Of a stretch of DNA of 64,000 nt, positions 41,326-51,441 are shown piece after piece; the stretch's first letter is position 1; the number at the start of each line of letters is the position of its first letter. The notes under the pieces are model-generated. The model made no database searches, had not been told where the DNA came from, and was given only the letters and a program-made list of their open reading frames with translations. A program made the position numbers and the translations under genes. Source of the stretch: an uncultured Clostridiaceae bacterium (GTDB lineage Bacteria; Bacillota; Clostridia; Clostridiales; Clostridiaceae); assembly GCA_946405135.1 (NCBI GenBank), contig CAMJGD010000016.1, positions 16,524 to 80,523 of the forward strand, read 5' to 3'.

Positions 41326-42738
41326 ATGAAAAAATATTTAGCAGAAGAATTTATTGTGGATTCAGAAATAAGAGAATCAATAAAAGAGGGAGAAAAATTA
41401 GCTAAGGATAAAGATTATGTAAAATCTTTGCTGGAAAAGGCTAGACAGTATAAAGGACTTTCTCATAGAGAAGCTGCTGTACTCTTAAATGTAGAAGATA
41501 AAGAAATATTAGAAGATATGTTTAAGACAGCAAAAGAAGTTAAAGAAAAAATATATGGAAAAAGAATAGTTCTATTTGCACCTTTATATGTAAGCAATTA
41601 TTGCGTAAATAACTGTAAATACTGCGGATATAAACATTCTAACTGTGACTTTAAAAGAAAAAAACTTACTATGGAAGAATTAAAAGAAGAAGTTAGAATA
41701 TTAGAGTCCTTAGGTCATAAAAGACTTGCCCTAGAATTAGGTGAGGATCCTGAGAATACACCTCTTGATTATGTGCTTGAATGTATAAAAACTATATATT
41801 CATTAAAATTTGATAATGGAAGTATAAGAAGAATAAATGTAAATATAGCTGCAACTACTATAGATGAGTACAAAAGGCTAAAAGAAGCAGGTATTGGTAC
41901 TTATATTTTATTTCAAGAAACTTATCACAAAGAAACCTATGAAAAAATGCATCCACAAGGACCAAAACACAATTATAATTGGCACACTACAGCTATGCAC
42001 AGAGCAAGAGCTGCAGGTATAGATGATATAGGCATGGGAGTTTTGTATGGATTATATGATCACAAATATGAAACTGTAGCTATGCTTATGCACGCAGAAA
42101 ACCTTGAAAAAGAAACAGGAGTTGGTCCTCATACTATATCTGTACCGAGATTACAGCCTGCTGAAAATGTAAATATTAAGGATTATCCATATTTAGTAGC
42201 CAATGATGATTTTAAAAAGATTGTAGCTATTTTAAGATTAAGTGTTCCATATACAGGAATGATAATATCTACAAGAGAAGAGTCCAAGTTCAGAGATGAA
42301 ATTATAGCCCTTGGAATATCACAGGTAAGTTCCGGTTCTTGTACTGGAGTAGGCGGTTATGCTGAATCTCAAAAAATAGCTTCTGATGAAAAACCTCAAT
42401 TTGAAGTTGGTGATCGTCGTTCACCTATAGAAATAATAAAAAGTCTATGCAAAAGCGGGTATATACCAAGCTACTGTACAGCCTGTTACAGAGAAGGAAG
42501 AACTGGAGACAGATTTATGAAACTTGCTAAAACTGGAGAGATACAGAATGTTTGCAAGCCTAACGCTCTACTTACTTTAAAAGAATACCTTCTAGATTAC
42601 GGTGATGATGAAGCAAAGGAAATTGGAAATAAACTTATAGAAAAAGAGTTACAATCAATATCTAATGAAAATATTAAAAAATCAGCAAAAGAAAAACTAA
42701 AACAAATAGAATCAGGGGTAAGAGACCTTAGATTCTAA
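41326..42738 (+). CDS. hydG: [FeFe]-hydrogenase maturase HydG (radical SAM tyrosine lyase)
   Basis: 470 residues. 'NYCVNNCKYCGYKHSN' (Cx3Cx2C) holds the SAM cluster. 'SSGSCTGVGGYAE' and the C-terminal 'SYCTACYREGRTGDRFM...NVCKPNA' (CxxC plus distal Cys) hold the auxiliary cluster with the dangler iron. It cleaves tyrosine to make the CO and cyanide ligands of the H-cluster. It works with HydE (not in this window) and HydF, encoded next. The start is set by family length; its ribosome site is separated by a hairpin. Confidence 0.96.
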   Translation: MKKYLAEEFIVDSEIRESIKEGEKLAKDKDYVKSLLEKARQYKGLSHREAAVLLNVEDKEILEDMFKTAKEVKEKIYGKRIVLFAPLYVSNYCVNNCKYCGYKHSNCDFKRKKLTMEELKEEVRILESLGHKRLALELGEDPENTPLDYVLECIKTIYSLKFDNGSIRRINVNIAATTIDEYKRLKEAGIGTYILFQETYHKETYEKMHPQGPKHNYNWHTTAMHRARAAGIDDIGMGVLYGLYDHKYETVAMLMHAENLEKETGVGPHTISVPRLQPAENVNIKDYPYLVANDDFKKIVAILRLSVPYTGMIISTREESKFRDEIIALGISQVSSGSCTGVGGYAESQKIASDEKPQFEVGDRRSPIEIIKSLCKSGYIPSYCTACYREGRTGDRFMKLAKTGEIQNVCKPNALLTLKEYLLDYGDDEAKEIGNKLIEKELQSISNENIKKSAKEKLKQIESGVRDLRF

Positions 42739-42798
42739 CAACTAGAAGTGTAAATTTTGCAATTCAATATTTATGCTAGATATGAAAGGAGTTAGCCT

Positions 42799-43989
42799 AT
42801 GTATGATACGCCAAAATCCAACAGATTGCATATAGCTGTATTTGGCAAAAGGAATGCAGGAAAATCAAGCTTAGTTAATTCACTGACTAATCAATCTATA
42901 TCCTTAGTATCAGACACCCCAGGTACTACTACAGATCCTGTATTTAAAACTATGGAACTTCTTCCTTTAGGTCCTGTGGTAATCATAGATACTGCAGGTT
43001 TAGATGATGAAGGTGCTTTAGGTGAGCTGAGGATAAAAAAGACTATGGAAGTAATGGATCGAACAGACTTGTCTCTTTTAGTATTTACTGGTGAAAACTC
43101 CAACTATTCTATGGAAGAACAATGGTTTCATGAACTTAAAAAAAGGGAAATTCCTGTGGTAGGGGTAATAAATAAAATAGATATAAATACCCCTAATGAA
43201 GAACAGCTTAAAGATAAATTTCCTATTCCCTTTGTAAAAGTAAATGCAAAGGATAGAATCAATATAAGCGCATTAAAACAGTGCATTGTAGAAAATGCTC
43301 CTACAGATTTTGAAATGCCTACCATAGTAGGTGATATCATAAAACCAAAAGACATGGTTATAGTAGTAGCACCACAAGATATACAGGCACCTAAAGGAAG
43401 ACTTATACTGCCTCAGGTACAAGTTATAAGAGATATTTTAGACTATGATGCCATGGCACTTACAGTAAAGGATACAGAGCTTGAGGATCTTTTGAAAGCA
43501 TTAGGCAAGAAACCAAATTTAGTGATTACGGACTCTCAAGTATTTAAAAAGGTTAATGAAATTGTTCCAAAAGATATACCTCTTACTTCCTTTTCCATAC
43601 TCATGGCAAGGTATAAAGGAAATCTTGAAGTATTTGTAAAAGGTGCAAAGATAATAAATGAGTTAAAGCCTGGGGATAAGGTATTAATAGCTGAAGCATG
43701 TACCCATCATGCATTAAAAAACGATATAGCAAGAGAAAAGATACCTGCTTGGCTTCAAAATAAAGTTGGAGGTAACCTTCACATAGAAGTAAGCACTGGA
43801 GTAGACTTTCCTGAAAACCTCCATGAGTTTAAGCTTATCATCCACTGTGGAAGTTGTATGTTTACAAGAAAACAGTTAATGTCAAGACTTATAAAAGCAG
43901 AGGAAGCAGGAGTACCTATAACAAACTTTGGCACAGCCATAGCTGAAATAAACGGCATATTAGATAGAGTTGTAAAAGAGCTGATTTAA
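42799..43989 (+). CDS. hydF: [FeFe]-hydrogenase maturation GTPase HydF
   Basis: 396 residues. An N-terminal GTPase domain has 'GKRNAGKSSLVNSL' (P-loop), 'SDTPGTTTDPV', 'DTAGLDDEG' and 'NKID'. The C-terminal cluster-binding domain has 'EACTHHALKND' and 'IIHCGSCMFTRKQ' (C-x-H-H ... HCxxC). It is the scaffold on which the diiron subcluster is assembled and from which it is delivered to HydA. The structural hydrogenase gene and hydE are not in this window. AAAGGAG precedes the ATG by 8 nt. Confidence 0.96.
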   Translation: MYDTPKSNRLHIAVFGKRNAGKSSLVNSLTNQSISLVSDTPGTTTDPVFKTMELLPLGPVVIIDTAGLDDEGALGELRIKKTMEVMDRTDLSLLVFTGENSNYSMEEQWFHELKKREIPVVGVINKIDINTPNEEQLKDKFPIPFVKVNAKDRINISALKQCIVENAPTDFEMPTIVGDIIKPKDMVIVVAPQDIQAPKGRLILPQVQVIRDILDYDAMALTVKDTELEDLLKALGKKPNLVITDSQVFKKVNEIVPKDIPLTSFSILMARYKGNLEVFVKGAKIINELKPGDKVLIAEACTHHALKNDIAREKIPAWLQNKVGGNLHIEVSTGVDFPENLHEFKLIIHCGSCMFTRKQLMSRLIKAEEAGVPITNFGTAIAEINGILDRVVKELI

Positions 43990-43990
43990 T

Positions 43991-44033
43991 GAGGTCAGAT
44001 ACTATTTGGTAAAATCAAATAGTGTCTGACCTC
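43991..44033 (+). terminator. Strong hairpin after hydF
   Basis: GAGGTCAGATACTATTTG pairs with CAAATAGTGTCTGACCTC (18 bp, one mismatch). It begins two bases after the stop codon. The U-tract is weak, so it may act as RNA stabiliser as well as terminator. Confidence 0.7.
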
Positions 44034-44175
44034 AAACCATAATTTAATAACAAAATGGTAGATTAAACTGTAAAATAATAGTATTATATAATTGTAGCAA
44101 TATTTTAAATTTATTTAAAATATTCTCAATTATTAAACTATTTATCTTTAAATAAAAATTAAAGGGGGACTCTTT

Positions 44176-45444
44176 ATGACAAAACAAGAAAAAAGCTGGA
44201 TACTTCAAGATTGGGCAAATTCAGCTTATTCTCTAGCCATAACCACCGCTACCCTGCCTATATTCTTTAAAAGCATTGTAGCTAAAGATCTTCCATCTTC
44301 CATGTCTACCGCATATCTTGGCTATACAAACTCTATTGCAACTTTGATAATAGCAATACTCGCACCTTTGCTAGGAACTATTGCTGATTACAAAAATTAT
44401 AAGAAAAAATTATTTACATTTTTTATAATCATAGGAGTTACTTCTACTGCCATGCTTGCTTCAATAGGTGAAGGAAACTGGATTATGTGTCTTGTGATAT
44501 ACGTATTAAGTGTTATAGGCTTTTCAGGGTCAAACATATTTTATGATGCATTTCTTGTAGATGTTACTGAAGAAAAAAGAATGGATCATATATCTTCTAT
44601 GGGCTTTGGATTTGGTTATATAGGAAGTACCATACCTTTCATATTAAGCCTAATAGTAATAAAAAATCCATCCCTATTTCATTTAACCACAGTGGGAGCC
44701 GTTAAATTCACATTCATAATTACGGCTTTGTGGTGGTTTATATTCACCATACCTATGTTTAAAAATGTAAAACAAATTTACTTTATCGATAGCCCTACCA
44801 GCTCTCCTATAAAAGATAGCTTAAAAAGATTATGGTCCACGCTTAAAAGTGTAAAGGAATATAAAAATATATTTATATTTTTATTAGCCTACTTTTTCTA
44901 TATCGATGGAGTATCAACCATAATAAAAATGGCTACTGCCTATGGATTAGATTTAGGAATCTCCGGAGATAAACTTATGATAATACTTTTAGTAATTCAA
45001 TTCGTAGCCTTTCCTTGTTCAATAATTTATGGAAAATTAGCAGAAAAATTTTCTGCCAAAACAATGATAATGGTAGGAATTTTAGTTTATACTATAATCT
45101 GCATATATTCATATTTTATAAAAACCACAGTAGATTATTGGATTTTAGCTATGTTAGTAGCAAGTTCCCAAGGCGGCATACAAGCCTTAAGCAGATCCTT
45201 TTATGGTAAGATAATTCCAAAAGAAAATTCAGCAGAATTCTTTGGTTTATACAATATATTTGGACGCTTTTCCGCAATATTCGGTCCTCTTCTTATGGCA
45301 CTAATCTCCCAAATAACAGGCAACTCAAAATTAGGAATTATAAGTCTTATTATTCTTTTTATAGTGGGAGGATTGCTATTTTTAAAAGTTAAGGATGAAG
45401 AGACAAAACCTATAGTAAATCAAAACAATACTACATCTCTTTAA
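44176..45444 (+). CDS. MFS transporter, UMF1/Atg22-like
   Basis: 422 residues with about twelve membrane segments. 'WILQDWANSAYSLAITTATLPIFFK' and 'LGTIADYKNYKKKLFTFF' are the UMF1-family N-terminal signatures, and 'SQGGIQALSRSFYGKIIPKENSAEFFGLYNIFGRF' the later one. Relatives export amino acids or sugars; the substrate is unknown. Monocistronic, with GGGGGA before the ATG. Confidence 0.88.
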   Translation: MTKQEKSWILQDWANSAYSLAITTATLPIFFKSIVAKDLPSSMSTAYLGYTNSIATLIIAILAPLLGTIADYKNYKKKLFTFFIIIGVTSTAMLASIGEGNWIMCLVIYVLSVIGFSGSNIFYDAFLVDVTEEKRMDHISSMGFGFGYIGSTIPFILSLIVIKNPSLFHLTTVGAVKFTFIITALWWFIFTIPMFKNVKQIYFIDSPTSSPIKDSLKRLWSTLKSVKEYKNIFIFLLAYFFYIDGVSTIIKMATAYGLDLGISGDKLMIILLVIQFVAFPCSIIYGKLAEKFSAKTMIMVGILVYTIICIYSYFIKTTVDYWILAMLVASSQGGIQALSRSFYGKIIPKENSAEFFGLYNIFGRFSAIFGPLLMALISQITGNSKLGIISLIILFIVGGLLFLKVKDEETKPIVNQNNTTSL

Positions 45445-45574
45445 GCAAATGAAATATATTTTCATATAGGTTAGTCCTATGCATAGTAAAAAAATAATAG
45501 TTAAATTACAGTAAAAAAATCTATTATGATAATATGATTATATAGCATCTAAAATAATAGATTGAAGGGATAAT

Positions 45575-46711
45575 ATGGCTAACCAGTTTAAAAGACTTAC
45601 TCCTGAGGAGGCCTTTGATAAAATAAAAGAAGAAAAAAAAGGCACACTTAAAGTATTTTTAGGATATGCTCCTGGAGTAGGTAAAACTTTTTCTATGCTT
45701 AATGAAGCAAACAGAAGAGCTCAAAGGGATCAAAATATAGTTATAGGATGTGTAGAGACTCATAATAGAAAAGAAACAGAAGAGCAAATAAAAAATTTAA
45801 AAATAGTTCCCAAAAAGAAAATAGAATATAATGGGAAAATTCTAGAAGAAATGAATACAGAAGCTATAATAGCTATAAAGCCAGATGTAGTGCTAATTGA
45901 TGAGTTAGCACATACAAACATCCCTGGTTCAAAGCATAAAAAGCGTTATGAGGATGTAGAAGAAATATTAGAAAATGGAATAAATGTAATCAGTACATTA
46001 AATATACAGCATATTGAAAGTTTAAACGATGTAGTTAAGCAAATTACAGGAGTGAATATTACAGAAACTATACCAGATAAAATTATAGAAGAAGCTGAAG
46101 AAGTAGTAGTAATAGATATCACCCCTGATGCACTTCAAAACAGATTGAAACGAGGAAATATATATAAAAAAGAAGTAATAGATAGTGCGTTAAAAAACTT
46201 CTTTAGAAAAGGCAATCTTAATGCCTTAAGAGAATTAGCCTTAAGACAGACTGCTGATGAAGTAGATGAAGATTTAGAGGCATATATGAAAGAGCATGGC
46301 ATAAAAGAAAATTGGTATACTGCAGAAAGGGTAATGGTTTGTATAAGCTCAAATATGTCTTCAAAAAAACTTATAAGGCGAGGTGCCAGAATAGCCAAAA
46401 GATACAAATGTGAATGGATAGTGGTTGATGTCATATGTACCAATTATTTTGCTCCTAAATATACAGAAAAAGATGAAGAAATGATAAAAAAACATCAAAT
46501 GTTAGCTCGTCAGCTAGGTGCAGAAATTGTCACACTAAAAGGAAAAAGCATCTCTAGGGAATTAGTTAGATTTGCTTTAGAAAAGCATATTACTCAAATA
46601 ATCATAGGACACAGTAACCGTTCAAAAATCCAAACCCTTTTAAGGGGCTCTACAGTTTATAAATTGTTAAAGCATGCCAAAGATATAGAAATTCATGTTA
46701 TTCCTAACTAA
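45575..46711 (+). CDS. Short KdpD-like protein (KdpD N-terminal and Usp domains only, no kinase)
   Basis: 378 residues against about 900 for full KdpD. The KdpD N-terminal domain (about 18-230) has Walker A 'GYAPGVGKTFSMLNEANRRA' and 'LIDELAHTN'; a Usp-type domain (about 250-375) ends 'IIIGHSNRSKIQTLLRGSTV'. The four-helix membrane part, GAF and histidine kinase are missing and the reading frame ends cleanly, so this is a family form rather than a truncation. Convergent with kdpFABC. The N-terminal domain is known as a c-di-AMP/ATP sensory region in Firmicutes; a partner kinase may be the one at 51782. Confidence 0.9.
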   Translation: MANQFKRLTPEEAFDKIKEEKKGTLKVFLGYAPGVGKTFSMLNEANRRAQRDQNIVIGCVETHNRKETEEQIKNLKIVPKKKIEYNGKILEEMNTEAIIAIKPDVVLIDELAHTNIPGSKHKKRYEDVEEILENGINVISTLNIQHIESLNDVVKQITGVNITETIPDKIIEEAEEVVVIDITPDALQNRLKRGNIYKKEVIDSALKNFFRKGNLNALRELALRQTADEVDEDLEAYMKEHGIKENWYTAERVMVCISSNMSSKKLIRRGARIAKRYKCEWIVVDVICTNYFAPKYTEKDEEMIKKHQMLARQLGAEIVTLKGKSISRELVRFALEKHITQIIIGHSNRSKIQTLLRGSTVYKLLKHAKDIEIHVIPN

Positions 46712-46752
46712 AAAACAACCTTAAAGCTTATAAAACTTTAAGGTTGTTTTTT
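46710..46752. terminator. Bidirectional terminator between kdpD-like and kdpC genes
   Basis: A perfect 17-bp stem AAAAAACAACCTTAAAG / CTTTAAGGTTGTTTTTT gives U-tracts on both strands. It begins inside the stop codon of the kdpD-like gene. Confidence 0.93.
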
Positions 46753-46784
46753 AGAGTGAATTTATGTCAAATATTTAGTTATAG

Positions 46785-47414
46785 CTATTTTAATAGACCT
46801 AACTTACTTGCTATTTGAAGATTAATCTTTAATACATTAACTCTTTTTTCTCCAAATACCTTAAAGCTTCTATCCTCTGTATTATCATCTATCATTTTAT
46901 TTAATTCATCCTTGCTTATTCCAGTAGCATCAGATACAGCATCTACCTGAACCCTTGCAGCTTCTACACTTACATGTGGATCTAAGCCAGACCCGCTGCT
47001 TGTTAGTAAATCTGTGGGGATGTCTTCTTTTTTAACTGTAGGATGCTCTATTAAAAATTCATCTATATCTTTTTGAACTCTTTCCTTTAAAGCCTCATTA
47101 GAAGGTCCTAAATTTTCTGATCCAGAAGCAACACCATTATAAGCTTTATTACCCTTGCTATCAGGGATTTTGTCTTCCTCTGTATAAGTATTATAATTTA
47201 TAGAAGACACTCTTCCCTTAAAAAACTTTTTATCTGTAAAGTTCTGTCCTATAAGTTCAGAACCTACCTTCTTACCATTAACTTCTATCATGCTTCCATT
47301 AGCCTTTTTATTAAATAAAGCTTGACTTATTCCTGTCATAGTTAAAGGAAATATAATACCACATAATATAAGCATAACTAAACTTATCTTAAGAGATTGT
47401 TTTAAAATTTTCAT
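46785..47414 (-). CDS. kdpC: Potassium-transporting ATPase subunit KdpC
   Basis: 209 residues with one N-terminal membrane helix. 'MILCGIIFPLTMTGISQALF', 'GSELIGQNFTDKKFFKGRVS', 'LLTSSGSGLDPHVSVEAARVQ' are the KdpC signatures. It stabilises the complex and raises potassium affinity. AGGAGGG precedes the ATG at 47414, 18 nt after kdpB. Confidence 0.97.
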   Translation of the reverse strand: MKILKQSLKISLVMLILCGIIFPLTMTGISQALFNKKANGSMIEVNGKKVGSELIGQNFTDKKFFKGRVSSINYNTYTEEDKIPDSKGNKAYNGVASGSENLGPSNEALKERVQKDIDEFLIEHPTVKKEDIPTDLLTSSGSGLDPHVSVEAARVQVDAVSDATGISKDELNKMIDDNTEDRSFKVFGEKRVNVLKINLQIASKLGLLK

Positions 47415-47432
47415 AAACTTAACCCTCCTGAA

Positions 47433-49499
47433 CTAAAAAGTCAAGGATATCAAAAGAGGACTTATTATTAAATCTATAATTTTTATTCCTATAAAAGGAA
47501 CAATAATTCCTCCTAATCCATAGATGAGTAAATTCCTTCTAAGAAGGGCTTCCGATCTCATAGGTCTGTATTTTACCCCTCTCATAGCTATAGGTATAAG
47601 GGCTGGTATTATTAAAGCATTGAATATCAAAGCTGACAATATAGCACTTATAGGACTATCTAAACGCATTATATTAAGCACATTCATTTGAGGTATAGCT
47701 AGAGAAAACATAGCTGGTATTATAGCAAAATACTTTGCTACATCATTAGCTATACTAAAAGTAGTTAAAGAACCTCTTGTTATCAAAAGCTGCTTACCTA
47801 TCTCAACTACTTCAAGTATTTTAGTAGGATCTGAATCCAGATCTACCATATTAGCTGCTTCTTTAGCTGCAGTAGTACCGCTATTCATAGCTATACCTAC
47901 ATCTGCCTGAGCTAGGGCAGGAGCATCATTGGTACCATCTCCTGTCATGGCAACTATTTTCCCTTGGCACTGTTCTCTTTTGATTACTTCTATTTTGTCT
48001 TCTGGCTTACATTCAGGTATAAAATCATCTACTCCTGCTTCTTTAGCTATAGTTTCAGCAGTAAGAGGATTATCTCCTGTACACATTATAGTCTTTATAC
48101 CCATTTTTCTTAGTCTTTCAAATCTTTCTACAAGTCCTGGTTTAACAGTATCTTTAAGATATATCACACCATAAATTTCATTGTCTAAAGCAACCACAAG
48201 CGGTGTTCCCCCAAGCTTTGATATTTTATTTACTATTTCATCAAGATCTTCAGGAATATTTCCTCCTGATTCCTTAACAAAATTTTTTACAGCCTCTGCA
48301 GCTCCTTTTCTTACTCTTCTGCCATCTTCAAAATCTAGTCCGCTCATCCTTGTTTGAGCTGTAAACTCTATAAAATTTAAATCTTTATATCCTTCCTTAT
48401 CTATTTTAAAATTCATCTTTTGCCCTAATTCTACTACAGAACGTCCTTCTGGCGTTTCATCTTTTATAGATGAAATAACAGCATAATTCATAATCTCTTC
48501 TTGGTTATGACCCTTTACAGGTATGAATTCTGAAGCCATTCTGTTACCAAAAGTAATGGTTCCAGTCTTATCTAATATCATGGTATCCACATCACCACAA
48601 GCCTCTACAGCTTTACCTGACATAGCTATTACATTAAATCTTGTAACTCTGTCCATACCTGCTATACCTATAGCTGATAAAAGTCCCCCTATGGTGGTGG
48701 GTATGAGGCATACTAGTAAAGCTACCAATGTAGAAACTGGTATTTGAACTTTAGAATATATAGACATAGGATAAAGAGTAACTATTACAATTAAAAATAT
48801 TATAGTCAAGCTTACTAAAAGTGTAGTTAACGCTATTTCATTCGGTGTCTTCTGTCTTTGTGCACCTTCTACAAGGCTTATCATCTTATCTAAAAAAGAC
48901 TCTCCTGGTACTGCTGTTATTTCTACCTTAAGCCTATCACTAACTACTCTGGTTCCCCCTGTAACGGAGCTGAAATCTCCACCTGCTTCTTTCATAACAG
49001 GAGCAGACTCTCCAGTTATAGCTGACTCATCTACAGAGGCTAACCCTTCAATAACTACTCCATCATTAGGTATCATATCTCCAACCTCTACCAAAACTAT
49101 GTCCCCTTTTTTAATTTCACTGGAACTTACTATGGTAAAGGTGCCATCCTCATTTAGAAGCTTTGCTTTAGTATCTTTTCTTGTTTTTTTCATGCTTTCA
49201 GCTTGAGCTTTTCCTCTACCTTCTGCTACAGACTCAGCAAAATTTGCAAAGAGTACAGTTATAAAAAGTATTATGGTAACTATGATGTTATAAACTCTTA
49301 TATTAAAGTTTACATCTTCATGTCCAAATAAATTTGGAAATATACTTAAAACAAGAGTTATGATAAATCCTATCTCCACTACAAACATAACTGGATTTTT
49401 TACCATGTACTTAGGATTCAATTTTGTAAAAGCCCCTTTTATAGAACTTTTTAATATATCCTTTGTTATAAATTTATTATTTTTATCTTTTTTATTCAT
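47433..49499 (-). CDS. kdpB: Potassium-transporting ATPase ATP-binding subunit KdpB
   Basis: 688 residues, P-type ATPase. '[12 protein letters not shown]' (actuator), '[13 protein letters not shown]' (phosphorylated Asp), '[18 protein letters not shown]' (hinge). It energises K+ uptake by KdpA. It follows kdpA after 43 nt; GGAAGGATG precedes the ATG by about 10 nt. Confidence 0.98.
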   Translation of the reverse strand: MNKKDKNNKFITKDILKSSIKGAFTKLNPKYMVKNPVMFVVEIGFIITLVLSIFPNLFGHEDVNFNIRVYNIIVTIILFITVLFANFAESVAEGRGKAQAESMKKTRKDTKAKLLNEDGTFTIVSSSEIKKGDIVLVEVGDMIPNDGVVIEGLASVDESAITGESAPVMKEAGGDFSSVTGGTRVVSDRLKVEITAVPGESFLDKMISLVEGAQRQKTPNEIALTTLLVSLTIIFLIVIVTLYPMSIYSKVQIPVSTLVALLVCLIPTTIGGLLSAIGIAGMDRVTRFNVIAMSGKAVEACGDVDTMILDKTGTITFGNRMASEFIPVKGHNQEEIMNYAVISSIKDETPEGRSVVELGQKMNFKIDKEGYKDLNFIEFTAQTRMSGLDFEDGRRVRKGAAEAVKNFVKESGGNIPEDLDEIVNKISKLGGTPLVVALDNEIYGVIYLKDTVKPGLVERFERLRKMGIKTIMCTGDNPLTAETIAKEAGVDDFIPECKPEDKIEVIKREQCQGKIVAMTGDGTNDAPALAQADVGIAMNSGTTAAKEAANMVDLDSDPTKILEVVEIGKQLLITRGSLTTFSIANDVAKYFAIIPAMFSLAIPQMNVLNIMRLDSPISAILSALIFNALIIPALIPIAMRGVKYRPMRSEALLRRNLLIYGLGGIIVPFIGIKIIDLIISPLLISLTF

Positions 49500-49542
49500 A
49501 AATCTAACATCCTTCCCTACACATCACTTATAAAGTTAACTA

Positions 49543-51216
49543 TCAATGCAATGTGAGATGCTCTGCTATAGGTCCTAGTGCTAAAGCAGGTAAGAAAGTT
49601 AAAGCTCCTATAATAAGAACTATAAACACAAGCATAACTACAAAAGTACTATTATCTGTTCTAAAGGTAGCCATAGTTTCTGGTACTGTTTTTTTAGCTG
49701 CTAAAGAGCCTGCTACAGCAAGTAATATTATTATGGACAAATACCTTCCAAAAAGCATTACAAGTCCAGTAGATGTATTCCAAAATATAGTATTATCTGC
49801 TAATCCTTCAAATCCGGAACCGTTATTAGCTGCACTGGAGGCATATTGATATACCACTTGAGATAATCCATGAAATCCAGGATTAGTTATACCCTTTAAT
49901 CCAGCCTGAGTTGAAAGAGATAATGCTGAAGGTATTAATATTAATATAGGATGAATTAATATAGCAAAAGCTATAAGTTTTATCTCTTTTCCTTCAATCT
50001 TTTTCCCTAAGAATTCAGGAGTTCTTCCTACCATAAGGCCGCATATAAAAACTGTTATTACAGCATACATTATCATACCCATAAAACCTACGCCTTTTCC
50101 TCCAAACACTACGTTAAGCATCATATTCCAAAGAGGTACCATTCCCCCTAAAGGAGTTAAAGAATCATGCATATTATTTACAGATCCTGTAGTAAAAGCT
50201 GTAGTGACAGTACTAAATAAAGCAGACTGGGTTATACCAAATCTCATTTCTTTTCCTTCCATATTACCCATAGACTTACTTAAGCCTGCCTTTACTAATG
50301 CGGGATTTCCCATAATTTCTGCCTTATAACATACAGTAAGGGCTATAATAAACAATATGGACATGGCTACAAATATAGCCCATCCTTGCTTTTTATTTTT
50401 TAAATATAATCCAAAAGCATAAACTATAGCGCCAGGCAATAACATCATGGATAACATCTCTATCACATTGGTAATAGGAGTTGGGTTCTCAAAAGGATGA
50501 GAAGAGTTTGCTGCAAAAAAACCTCCTCCATTGGTACCTAAATGTTTAATAGCTTCCAATGATGCTACAGGTCCTAAGGCTATATCCTGTTTTTTATTTT
50601 CTATAGTTGTTATAGTCTGGGTTGGTTTTAAAGTTTGAGGTACTCCCTGGGAAACCAATAATATAGTAACCACCGCTGCAAAAGGTATCAAAACTCTTGT
50701 AAGCATCCTTGTAAAATCAACAAAAAAATTGCCTAAATCTTTACTTCCACTGATACCTCTAATAAAAGCCGCTGCTGCACAGAATCCTGTTGCTCCAGAT
50801 GTAAACATCAAAAATGTTATAGCTATCATCTGACTTAAGTAAGTTAGTGAAGATTCTCCAGCATAATCTTGAAGATTTGTGTTAGTTATAAAACTTATAG
50901 CTGTATTAAAAGAAAGATCTGGTGAAAGAGCTCCTGTTTTATTAGGATTTAAAAAATGGAATCTTTGTAATCTTAATATTAAATAAACCATTAAGCACAT
51001 AATCCCGTTAGATGCTATTATACATAAAACATACTTCTTCCAATCCATGCCTCCCTTTTTTATTCCTGTAATCTTATATATAAAATTATCTATCTTATCA
51101 AAAAATACATCTCCTTTTGTATTTTCCATAGCTATTACCTTGTAAATATATTTACCCACAATCACTGATAAACAAAGGAAAATCAAAAGTACCAATGCTA
51201 TCTGCAAAATATTCAT
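49543..51216 (-). CDS. kdpA: Potassium-transporting ATPase potassium-binding subunit KdpA
   Basis: 557 residues, about ten membrane helices, SKT-superfamily pore. 'SGATGFCAAAAFIRGI', 'LGTNGGGFFAANSSHPFENP', 'TGSVNNMHDSLTPLGGMVPLWNMML' and 'SAANNGSGFEGL' are the four selectivity-filter regions. It forms the K+ path of the high-affinity Kdp uptake complex. GGAGGGG lies just before the ATG at 51216. Confidence 0.98.
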   Translation of the reverse strand: MNILQIALVLLIFLCLSVIVGKYIYKVIAMENTKGDVFFDKIDNFIYKITGIKKGGMDWKKYVLCIIASNGIMCLMVYLILRLQRFHFLNPNKTGALSPDLSFNTAISFITNTNLQDYAGESSLTYLSQMIAITFLMFTSGATGFCAAAAFIRGISGSKDLGNFFVDFTRMLTRVLIPFAAVVTILLVSQGVPQTLKPTQTITTIENKKQDIALGPVASLEAIKHLGTNGGGFFAANSSHPFENPTPITNVIEMLSMMLLPGAIVYAFGLYLKNKKQGWAIFVAMSILFIIALTVCYKAEIMGNPALVKAGLSKSMGNMEGKEMRFGITQSALFSTVTTAFTTGSVNNMHDSLTPLGGMVPLWNMMLNVVFGGKGVGFMGMIMYAVITVFICGLMVGRTPEFLGKKIEGKEIKLIAFAILIHPILILIPSALSLSTQAGLKGITNPGFHGLSQVVYQYASSAANNGSGFEGLADNTIFWNTSTGLVMLFGRYLSIIILLAVAGSLAAKKTVPETMATFRTDNSTFVVMLVFIVLIIGALTFLPALALGPIAEHLTLH

Positions 51217-51243
51217 ACTACCCCTCCTATAAGATATCTATAA

Positions 51244-51321
51244 TTAAAACTTTTCTGGGTTAAATAGCACATAAAAAAGATATAAAAATAAAAAAATTAT
51301 TATCAAAAAAAGCAATAACAT
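51244..51321 (-). CDS. kdpF: Small Kdp subunit KdpF
   Basis: 25 residues: MLLLFLIIIFLFLYLFYVLF then NPEKF. It has a single helix and the ending 'PEKF', which matches the KdpF pattern (a one-helix peptide ending in P-E-x-F). The ATG at 51321 follows CAGGAGGTATATT. It lies 28 nt before kdpA. KdpF stabilises the complex through lipid contacts. Too short for most gene callers. Confidence 0.85.
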   Translation of the reverse strand: MLLLFLIIIFLFLYLFYVLFNPEKF

Positions 51322-51351
51322 AATATACCTCCTGAATGCAGATAAAGTTCT

Positions 51352-51441
51352 CTACTCAATCTGTTTATTGCACCAAAAAGAAAATAAAATCATTAAAATG
51401 AAAAATATAATGATTATAGAAAAAAATATAATATCCATCAT
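51352..51441 (-). CDS. Small membrane peptide at the head of the kdp operon
   Basis: 29 residues from the ATG at 51441: MMDIIFFSIIIIFFILMILF, then SFWCNKQIE. A GGGAGG ribosome site lies 5 nt before. It is followed after 30 nt by kdpF, so it is very likely cotranscribed with kdpFABC. It has one hydrophobic helix and a short polar tail with a Cys. It is not KdpF-like in sequence; it may be a second small accessory subunit. No family was recognised. Confidence 0.65.
   Translation of the reverse strand: MMDIIFFSIIIIFFILMILFSFWCNKQIE

Noticed and set aside
45575..46711. Truncated kdpD pseudogene
   Set aside because: The frame ends cleanly at a terminator and the remaining domains are intact; short KdpD forms are known in Firmicutes, so it is called a real gene.
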